Source: JAQVEB01 sp028698105 (GTDB lineage Bacteria; Bacteroidota; Bacteroidia; Bacteroidales; Dysgonomonadaceae). Taken from it: a DNA stretch of 14,368 bases. Under the pieces are notes generated by a model. The model was given only the letters and a program-made list of their open reading frames with translations. It made no database searches and was not told the origin of the DNA. The number at the start of each line of letters is the position of its first letter. Position 1 is the stretch's first letter. The stretch spans positions 1-14,368 of the forward strand of contig CAXYYA010000062.1 of the NCBI GenBank assembly GCA_964293155.1, given 5' to 3'. Shown here in pieces: positions 1-5,845 of this stretch. The translations under genes were made by a program, and so were the position numbers.

Positions 1-6
1 AAAAAA

Positions 7-1368
7 TCAGTACTTAAACACTTTGCCTCCGGCAATTACCTGTTTCAGTTTTTCGTCGAAAGTGGCGCGTTGTCCGGTGCGCAATGCGGCTGTCACCATG
101 ATGTCGGCGATGGAGTGGCTGTAACCGGCTTCCACGGGCGCATTGGTTTTCACGTTTTGGTCGCGTACGCAATCCATCCAGTTTTTCATGTGGGCGTTGG
201 TCAACGGATCGGAACCGGTGTTTGAGCCGGTTTCCACCTTTATTTGCGGCAACTCGAAGGTTTCCAGCAGGAAGGGTTGCATGCCCATCTCACTGGCGTA
301 GTTTTTTGTCAGACCGCCGTCGTCATTAACGATGTTTGTGTCTAGATCGAGCTTCCCGCCGTTGGAGAAATACCATTCCTTGGTTCCACCCGAAGAGTTG
401 TTCTGCCGTGAGGAGTAAATAACCTCAAATCCGTTTCCGGGCTCTTTTTCGGGGCTGTCGCCATAATCGAAAACAGCGGTCATGGTGTCGTAATTCGTGC
501 GACCGTCATTCCACATGTAAATTCCGCCGTTGGCTACAACCGAACGCGGGTGTTTCAATCCGGAGAACCAGTGCACGGTATCAATCTGATGCGCCATCCA
601 TTGGCCGGGAATACCCGATGAATACGGCCAGAACAGGCGATATTCCAGGTATTTGCGCGGATTCCACGGCTCGTCGGGGCGGTTCATCAGGAATCGTTTC
701 CAGTCGGTATCCTGCTCGCGGATTTCCTTGGTAAGTTGGGGAAGACGCCAACGCCCGGGTTGGTTTACGTTCCACGTCATTTCCACGGCAATGATCTTGC
801 CGAACTTGCCGGATTTAATGTAATCATGCGCCGCATGGTAGTTTGTTCCGCTGCGGCGTTGCGAGCCAACCTGAATGACTTTATTGGTTTCCCTGGCGGC
901 TTTAAGCGCTACATTGGCATCGTCCATGGTTTCGGCAAAGGGCTTCTCCACGTACACGTCGCATCCGGCCCTAACCGCTTCGGCGGTGAGGAGCGCGTGT
1001 TGGAAATCGGCGGTGCTGATGATCACCGCGTCGGGTTTCTGTGTCCAGAGTTCATCGGTATTGCGCGCCGTGCGTATGCTTCCTCCGGTTTGCTCCTTGT
1101 ACCATGCCTGTCCTTCGTCGCGCCGGCGATTCCAGATGTCGCAAACGGTGTAGAGTTCAAAGTTCATGTCTTTGGCATATTTGAGGAACGATTTTCCCAA
1201 CGAGCTTCTAAATCTGTTGGAGAAACCCAGTATGCCTACCCGTACCCTGTCGTTGGCGCCCAAAATGTTGGCATAGCTTTTTGCGGACATATCCATCGTG
1301 CTGCCGATGGCTAATCCGGCTACACCGAGCGCCGATTTTTTAATAAATTCGCGTCTTGAATTTTTCAT
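7..1368 (-). CDS. Tat-exported Gfo/Idh/MocA family oxidoreductase
   Basis: A 453-residue NAD(P)-dependent dehydrogenase-like protein, probably acting on a sugar or cyclitol in the periplasm. The N-terminus has a twin-arginine motif (SRREFIK, residues 4-10), then a hydrophobic stretch to about residue 30, as in Tat substrates. The Rossmann region starts at about 42 (VRVGILGFSNRF), where the usual GxGxxG is altered: the third glycine is missing. The family signature EKP is at 141-143, with K142 the expected catalytic lysine. HQIDTVHW (260-267) matches the usual His/Asp active-site region. The C-terminal half fits the alpha/beta substrate-binding domain. The start is the ATG at 1366-1368, which places the Tat motif correctly. 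It is the last visible gene of a three-gene operon, 12 bases after its paralogue. Family assignment is firm; the substrate is unknown. Confidence 0.9.
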   Translation of the reverse strand: MKNSRREFIKKSALGVAGLAIGSTMDMSAKSYANILGANDRVRVGILGFSNRFRSSLGKSFLKYAKDMNFELYTVCDIWNRRRDEGQAWYKEQTGGSIRTARNTDELWTQKPDAVIISTADFQHALLTAEAVRAGCDVYVEKPFAETMDDANVALKAARETNKVIQVGSQRRSGTNYHAAHDYIKSGKFGKIIAVEMTWNVNQPGRWRLPQLTKEIREQDTDWKRFLMNRPDEPWNPRKYLEYRLFWPYSSGIPGQWMAHQIDTVHWFSGLKHPRSVVANGGIYMWNDGRTNYDTMTAVFDYGDSPEKEPGNGFEVIYSSRQNNSSGGTKEWYFSNGGKLDLDTNIVNDDGGLTKNYASEMGMQPFLLETFELPQIKVETGSNTGSDPLTNAHMKNWMDCVRDQNVKTNAPVEAGYSHSIADIMVTAALRTGQRATFDEKLKQVIAGGKVFKY

Positions 1369-1380
1369 TTTTATGTTGTT

Positions 1381-2718
1381 TTATAGCGTTGGTTCCCATC
1401 CTTTTTCGTATTGGCGGCTCCAGAGTTTCATCGCGTCGCGGTCGTAAATACGGCCTGTTTTATCGTCAATATCAAATCCTTTTCCGATGCGGAAAGCGAT
1501 GTTGGGGTAATGGATCATGGCGTTGCTGATGGCCGCATCGTCAATAGGCGCCGTGAGTTTGGCTTTGCCTCTGATGGCGTCGAAAAAGTTGATCACGTGT
1601 CCCGTGGTCATATCGCCACCGCCGCCGAGCGCCGTTCCGGCTTCGTTGGAAGCGCCGGAGCTCTCCTTGATTTGTTTTCCGCCACGATCGAAGAGGGTGT
1701 ATTTTTCGCGATTCACAAAAACCGTTCCGTTGCTGCCGTAAATAATGGTTCCGCGGTCGGAACCGTAGGTTTTGTGACCGTTACGGCTTTTGCCGTCCCA
1801 TTTGATGATTTTGTTGTCGGGGTAAACAAATGTGGCGTCCATGGTATCGTACATTTCCCAGCCGTCGTCTGGGAAATGGCGTTTGGCGGCTTCCACTTCC
1901 ACATGCATCGGATATTTTCCGCCTAAAGCCCAGCGGGCTACGTCTAGTTCATGGGTTGCGTTGTTGCCGGTTTCGGCCGTGCCGTAATCCCAACCGTACC
2001 AATGCCAGTTGTAATCCCATGTTTCCTGCGTATAATCGCGGCGCGGAGCGGGACCCTGGAAGAGTTCCCAGTCCAGACCGGCGGGAACGGCGGTTTTTTT
2101 CTGAAGCGGCACTTCGCCTCTGGTGTTGGCGTAAAAGGCGACCGCTTTGTAAGGCGTGCCGATGGCGCCGTTGTGTATTTCGCGAATGATCTCCTGCGTG
2201 TGTCCCGACGAACGTTGCTGATTTCCCATTTGTACAACTTTGTTGTATTTTTTTGCGGCTTCCATCAGCATTTCGTTTTCGGACATATTGTGGCTGCACG
2301 GTTTTTCAACATACACGTGCTTGCCGCCCTTCATTGCCAGAATGGAGCCGGGCGTATGCCAGTGATCGGGTGTTGCATTGAAAACGGCGTCCACTTTCGG
2401 ATCGTCGAACACGCGGCGAAGGTCGTTTTCGAGTTTGGGTTTGTAGTTGATGTGTTTGGAGAATGTATTCATCGCGTTGGCGCGCTGTTTTTCCATTACA
2501 TCACACAGGTAAGCCAGTTGCACGTTGGCTTCTTTCATCGCTATCGGCTCGATGTAGGCGCCAAGCCTGCGCCCTAACCCGATGATAGCTACATTCAGCC
2601 GGTCATTTGCTCCGATAATGTTTTTGTAGCTTTTCGCGGAAATGTTCATTTTGCTTCCTACTGCCAACCCTGCGGCGCCGAGCGCCGACTTTTTTATAAA
2701 ATCTCTTCTTGTTCCCAT
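1381..2718 (-). CDS. Tat-exported Gfo/Idh/MocA family oxidoreductase (paralogue)
   Basis: A 445-residue Gfo/Idh/MocA oxidoreductase. It begins with a clear twin-arginine signal (TRRDFIKK, residues 3-10), almost the same as in the downstream neighbour, so the two are probably duplicated or share an exported clade. The nucleotide-binding region at 42-53 contains IIGLGRRLG, closer to the consensus than in the neighbour. EKP (138-140) carries the expected catalytic K139, and ATHELDVARW (254-263) supplies the conserved His/Asp region. Apart from the signals the two proteins differ greatly, so they probably perform different steps or bind different substrates. In known exported relatives (Zymomonas glucose-fructose oxidoreductase) the cofactor is bound before Tat export; the same is inferred here. 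The upstream TIM-barrel gene ends only 3 bases before this start, indicating one transcript. Confidence 0.92.
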   Translation of the reverse strand: MGTRRDFIKKSALGAAGLAVGSKMNISAKSYKNIIGANDRLNVAIIGLGRRLGAYIEPIAMKEANVQLAYLCDVMEKQRANAMNTFSKHINYKPKLENDLRRVFDDPKVDAVFNATPDHWHTPGSILAMKGGKHVYVEKPCSHNMSENEMLMEAAKKYNKVVQMGNQQRSSGHTQEIIREIHNGAIGTPYKAVAFYANTRGEVPLQKKTAVPAGLDWELFQGPAPRRDYTQETWDYNWHWYGWDYGTAETGNNATHELDVARWALGGKYPMHVEVEAAKRHFPDDGWEMYDTMDATFVYPDNKIIKWDGKSRNGHKTYGSDRGTIIYGSNGTVFVNREKYTLFDRGGKQIKESSGASNEAGTALGGGGDMTTGHVINFFDAIRGKAKLTAPIDDAAISNAMIHYPNIAFRIGKGFDIDDKTGRIYDRDAMKLWSRQYEKGWEPTL

Positions 2719-2721
2719 GTC

Positions 2722-3588
2722 TTACTTATTTAGTTGTTGTTTAATGACTTCAATTGCAACGGGAGCTTCTGTTTTCAGGACTTTCCATCGTGCTTCAATG
2801 GAGATTCGCCCCTTGTAGTTTATTTTTTTCAGTGCATCGAAATACGGCCTGAAGTCTTCGTTGTACGTTCCCGGAACTGCTCTGTCCTGTTTCTCCGCAA
2901 TGTGCACGTGTTTAATGAGCTTGCCGTATCGCACGATATTCCCCGGCCATTCGCCATCCACTTTCATGTGGTAAATATCGGCCAGCAACCGAAAATTCGG
3001 GTGATTCACATCCTGAACGATTTCTCCGCCTTCGGCGACGGAATTGATGAAGTTGCATTCATTGGAGTTCAGCGGTTCCAGAACCACGGTTACATCGTAT
3101 TTTTTTGCAATCGGGGCCATTTTTGAGCAAAGGTCAATGAATTGTTTGCGTGCTTCTTCGCGCGAAAACCCTTCGGGAATGGAACGTGAACCGCCGCTTC
3201 CGAAGACAATAATTTCCACGCCGGCTTTTTTGGCCCTGCGAAATGCGGTTTCCATATAATTCAGAATGTTTACGTGCACAGCTTCGGGGCCAACAGATTT
3301 TAAATTCCCGGGAATGAAACTGTTACAGGCTTTTATCGGTAATGCCGCCTGCTTAGCTTCCTGTAAGATGGAATCGAATTCTGCTTCAGACTTAGTCGGC
3401 GCCAAAAATCGTCCTGTGCTTTCTTCTACATAAGAATAGCCCATGGTTTTCATCATTTCGCTATTGGAGAAGTTCGTGCAAATACCGATTTCGCGGTTTG
3501 CAAAATGATTTTTGGAAACCGTGCACGATAACAGGCTGCTAACGATTAAAAATGCGAATGCCTGCAGGGATATTGAATTTTTCAGCAT
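2722..3588 (-). CDS. Lipoprotein xylose-isomerase-like TIM-barrel protein (sugar phosphate isomerase/epimerase family)
   Basis: A 288-residue protein of the AP-endonuclease-2/xylose-isomerase-like TIM-barrel superfamily. A lipoprotein signal precedes the barrel: a hydrophobic run at residues 9-20 and lipobox LLSC with lipidation cysteine C22, so the enzyme is probably anchored in the periplasm or outer membrane rather than cytosolic. Expected metal and catalytic positions are visible: E171 (VVLEPLN), D204 and H207 (LADIYHM), H229 (HVHI) and E265 (SIEAR). This implies a metal-dependent isomerase, epimerase or lyase on a carbohydrate. It is the first gene of the operon with the two exported Gfo/Idh proteins. 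Keto-sugars made by such dehydrogenases are plausible substrates for this barrel, an inference from context. The start ATG at 3586-3588 gives a standard lipoprotein signal. Confidence 0.88.
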   Translation of the reverse strand: MLKNSISLQAFAFLIVSSLLSCTVSKNHFANREIGICTNFSNSEMMKTMGYSYVEESTGRFLAPTKSEAEFDSILQEAKQAALPIKACNSFIPGNLKSVGPEAVHVNILNYMETAFRRAKKAGVEIIVFGSGGSRSIPEGFSREEARKQFIDLCSKMAPIAKKYDVTVVLEPLNSNECNFINSVAEGGEIVQDVNHPNFRLLADIYHMKVDGEWPGNIVRYGKLIKHVHIAEKQDRAVPGTYNEDFRPYFDALKKINYKGRISIEARWKVLKTEAPVAIEVIKQQLNK

Positions 3589-3638
3589 GATGGCAGTTAT
3601 TTTATGGTGGATTGATGTAATGTTTGTTTTAAGTTCAG

Positions 3639-3646
3639 CAAATATA
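3639..3646 (-). promoter_or_regulatory. Candidate Bacteroidota -7 promoter box for the TIM-barrel/Gfo-Idh operon
   Basis: On the minus strand this reads TATATTTG, an exact match to the Bacteroidota TAnnTTTG -7 element, about 50 bases upstream of the lipoprotein start. A TTG lies upstream (minus-strand reading of 3663-3665), but the spacer is about 16 bases, shorter than the usual 19-21, so the -33 box is doubtful. Confidence 0.45.
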
Positions 3647-3687
3647 TAAAAAAAGGTAAAAACAACGAAATTATTCCGGCCGGTAAT

Positions 3688-4602
3688 TTATTCTTCCGGA
3701 ATTTCTATTTTTTCGTAAAATTTAAAAACCAGCAGCATGAGCGTCCCGAAAACCACGCCGGACAACATGAGAATGTGATTCACAAGCCCTTCCACGCCAA
3801 AAGACATTTTGAGCAAGGTGGTAGAGATCACAAATCCGGAATTACGCATAACAATGTGAAATTCATCGTTCATCGCAAATGAGAATAACAGAATAACCAC
3901 GTCCGCCAAAATCAGGATAGTGAAGAAAGAAGAGAAAAACATATTCGAAACCGCTTTGGAATTTTCGAACAGATCAACCAGATTATCGCTTCCAATAACC
4001 CATTTGTGCACAAAAACAATCATAAAAACGATGAACAGAATGCCCACACATAAAGCCAGCGCCCGTTTCGCGGAAATATAATGTTGCACTTTCGGCGGCA
4101 GATTTTTGTCGTGTTCATTCGTGCGGTTATCCACTTTCACCGCACGTTGATTCATTCTGTAATACAGGTAAATAACTGCGAAAAGCAGGAGTATGGCAGC
4201 CATGGAATAGAGGAATTGAGGCTGATTTTTCAATTCATGCGTATTGGATGATAACTGCAAATAAGACAGCTCGTTGAACATTTCTCGAACGGTGATTAAC
4301 GCCATGATCTCGTACTGCTTTCCGATGTAAATCGTAATGGATTTAGGCAGATAATAGATCAAACAATACACCTCGTAAAATAAAATCAGGGAGAAGGGCG
4401 TGTAAAGCGCATCCACCGGATTTTGGAATCCCCGTAGCACGCCGATATTGCTTAATTGCCCCAGTTGCAATAACCCAATCAGCGCCAGATGTATGAGCAG
4501 GCCGATTACTGCCGCAACAAAAATAAACTTTTCGAAGCGTCTTTTGGATTCTTTTGAGAGAGGGGTTTCGTAAAAACCGGATATTAATTTCTTGAATTTC
4601 AT
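3688..4602 (-). CDS. Six-helix integral membrane protein of unknown function
   Basis: I do not recognise this family. The protein is 304 residues from the ATG at 4600-4602; two upstream TTG codons would add only three residues. There is no signal peptide: residues 1-25 are basic and polar, so the N-terminus is probably cytoplasmic. Hydrophobic helices lie at about 26-47, 67-85, 130-148, 181-199, 223-243 and 273-293. A moderately amphipathic segment at 86-115 (around YLPKSITIYIGKQYE) lies between helices 2 and 3. A charged loop at 150-180 separates helices 3 and 4. The C-terminus ends in acidic residues (IPEE). There are no obvious catalytic motifs, ATP-binding sites or CXXC pairs. The gene stands alone, divergent from dapA and 99 bases from the Gfo/Idh operon. 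A channel, transporter or sensor are all possible; nothing in the sequence decides between them. Confidence 0.75.
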   Translation of the reverse strand: MKFKKLISGFYETPLSKESKRRFEKFIFVAAVIGLLIHLALIGLLQLGQLSNIGVLRGFQNPVDALYTPFSLILFYEVYCLIYYLPKSITIYIGKQYEIMALITVREMFNELSYLQLSSNTHELKNQPQFLYSMAAILLLFAVIYLYYRMNQRAVKVDNRTNEHDKNLPPKVQHYISAKRALALCVGILFIVFMIVFVHKWVIGSDNLVDLFENSKAVSNMFFSSFFTILILADVVILLFSFAMNDEFHIVMRNSGFVISTTLLKMSFGVEGLVNHILMLSGVVFGTLMLLVFKFYEKIEIPEE

Positions 4603-4622
4603 AATCAACAACCTGTGTCTGA

Positions 4623-4630
4623 CAAAGATA
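4623..4630 (-). promoter_or_regulatory. Candidate -7 promoter box for the six-helix membrane protein
   Basis: On the minus strand this is TATCTTTG, an exact TAnnTTTG match, about 20 bases upstream of the ATG. This would give a very short untranslated leader. No clear TTG is seen at the -33 position. Confidence 0.45.
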
Positions 4631-4722
4631 CTATTTTTTCGGAATTTAAAGGGCTTTGAATCTCATTTTGTGTGTATTTTAAGTTTTTTATCTTCTAACG
4701 TATAAAAACGCACGAAAATCCC

Positions 4723-4730
4723 TACCTTTG
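4723..4730 (+). promoter_or_regulatory. Candidate -7 promoter box for dapA
   Basis: TACCTTTG matches TAnnTTTG exactly and lies about 75 bases upstream of the chosen dapA ATG, implying a leader of around 70 bases. The -33 region near 4700 (TAACG) is not a good TTG match. Confidence 0.5.
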
Positions 4731-4805
4731 TACCATAAATGATGAAAATTGAATCTCTATTTGTTTCGCAATTCATCAATCAGAGAGCAAAAAGAAAGAA
4801 AAACT

Positions 4806-5702
4806 ATGGATTTTACAGCAAATGTAAACTTAAGAGGGATGGGAGTTGCCCTGGTTACTCCGTTCAAAAAAGATAAATCGGTTGATTTTGACGCACTGGA
4901 AAAACTGGTTGATTTTCATCTCCAAAACGATACCGATTATATTGTAGCCCTCGGCACAACAGCCGAAACCCCTACATTGGCGAAAGAGGAAATGAACGAC
5001 ATTGTGCGCGTGATCGTGCGCAAAGTTGACGGGCGCATTCCCGTGGTAATGGGTGTTGGGGGAAACAATACCGCCCGTGTGATCCGAAAACTTCAGCGAT
5101 ACGACTTCTCCGGCGTGAGTGCGATTCTGTCCGTTACGCCATACTATAACAAACCCACGCAGGAAGGCCTTTTTCAACATTATCGCGCGTTGAGCGAGGC
5201 TTCGCCGCTGCCCATTATTTTGTACAACGTTCCGGGCCGAACCGGAGTGAACATGACCGCCGAAACTACTCTGCGCATCGCGCAAGAATGCAAAAACGTG
5301 ATTGCCGTGAAAGAAGCTTCCGGCAATCTGGATCAGATAAAAGCCATTATCAACGGAGCTCCCGAAGGATTTCACGTTATTTCGGGCGACGACGCCGTTA
5401 CAACTGCGGTCATCCAGAGTGGCGGAATTGGTGTTATCTCGGTTTTCGGAAACGCGTTTCCGAAGGAAATGGCGTGGCTGGTAAACAGTGTCTTGACCGG
5501 AAATGGCGAGAACGCGCGCCTGAAGATGGAGGAGGATTTCGATAATTTATTCCATCTGATGTTTGTGGACGGAAATCCTGCCGGCGTAAAGTGCCTGTTG
5601 AACCTGCGCGGAATGATCGCGAACGAACTTCGTCTGCCGCTGGTTCCCGTGAGCGAAGATACGGAACGTAAAATTCGGGAAGAACTCAGGAAATTTGCTT
5701 AG
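4806..5702 (+). CDS. dapA: 4-hydroxy-tetrahydrodipicolinate synthase
   Basis: Condenses pyruvate with aspartate-4-semialdehyde in the cytoplasm, the first committed step of the diaminopimelate/lysine pathway that feeds peptidoglycan. The 298-residue protein has the full set of signature residues: GTTAET at 50-55 (T51, T52), TPYYNKPTQ at 111-119 (the tyrosines), LYNVPGRTG at 139-147 (Y140 and R145), and the Schiff-base lysine K169 in IAVKEASG. The length matches the usual 290-300 residues. The reading frame stays open back to a TTG at 4749, but that would add a 19-residue non-homologous extension. The ATG at 4806 follows a purine-rich stretch (aaaaagaaagaaa) and starts where the family does. 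The gene appears monocistronic: 143 bases separate it from the next gene. Confidence 0.96.
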   Translation: MDFTANVNLRGMGVALVTPFKKDKSVDFDALEKLVDFHLQNDTDYIVALGTTAETPTLAKEEMNDIVRVIVRKVDGRIPVVMGVGGNNTARVIRKLQRYDFSGVSAILSVTPYYNKPTQEGLFQHYRALSEASPLPIILYNVPGRTGVNMTAETTLRIAQECKNVIAVKEASGNLDQIKAIINGAPEGFHVISGDDAVTTAVIQSGGIGVISVFGNAFPKEMAWLVNSVLTGNGENARLKMEEDFDNLFHLMFVDGNPAGVKCLLNLRGMIANELRLPLVPVSEDTERKIREELRKFA

Positions 5703-5706
5703 TGAA

Positions 5707-5732
5707 AACCGACTTTGGGGCATACATCGGTT
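5707..5732. repeat. Short inverted repeat just after dapA
   Basis: The arms AACCGA (5707-5712) and TCGGTT (5727-5732) are perfectly complementary around a 14-base loop. It lies 4 bases after the dapA stop but has no T-tract behind it, so it is not a typical intrinsic terminator. It could be chance. Confidence 0.3.
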
Positions 5733-5761
5733 CCCTGAAGCAACGGCACTTTCACGGTGTG

Positions 5762-5783
5762 TAACGTATTTAGGGTCACGTTA
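5762..5783. repeat. Inverted repeat between dapA and the M13 peptidase
   Basis: The arms TAACGT (5762-5767) and ACGTTA (5778-5783) flank a 10-base spacer. It sits about 20 bases upstream of the candidate promoter boxes of the peptidase gene, so it could be an operator-like dyad or a weak hairpin. Evidence is symmetry only. Confidence 0.3.
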
Positions 5784-5800
5784 TTCATCCGTATCCCAAA

Positions 5801-5816
5801 TATTTTTGTATTTTTG
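5801..5816 (+). promoter_or_regulatory. Tandem -7-like promoter boxes upstream of the M13 peptidase
   Basis: TATTTTTG occurs twice head to tail (5801-5808 and 5809-5816); each copy fits TAnnTTTG. The ATG follows about 30 bases after the second copy. No convincing TTG is present at -33 for either copy, so which is used, if any, is uncertain. Confidence 0.45.
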
Positions 5817-5845
5817 CAAAAAAAAATTCTAAACTACGTATTATT

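Noticed and set aside
736..1314. Long plus-strand open frame opposite the first Gfo/Idh gene
   Set aside because: It lies wholly antisense to a gene with clear family motifs and its peptide shows no domain; it is a shadow of the coding strand.
1951..2577. 208-codon plus-strand open frame opposite the second Gfo/Idh gene
   Set aside because: Antisense shadow of a well-supported gene; no recognisable motif or credible start signal.
3672..3690. CCGGCCGG palindrome near the stop of the six-helix protein as a terminator
   Set aside because: The flanking pairing is interrupted by mismatches and the core leaves only a GGCC loop; not convincing even though T-rich sequence follows on the minus strand.
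4749..4805. Upstream TTG start extending dapA by 19 residues
   Set aside because: The extension has no counterpart in the family, and ATG 4806 is preceded by a purine-rich site at suitable distance.
4830..5375. 181-codon minus-strand open frame inside dapA
   Set aside because: Fully antisense to dapA with its conserved catalytic residues; composition is that of a shadow frame.
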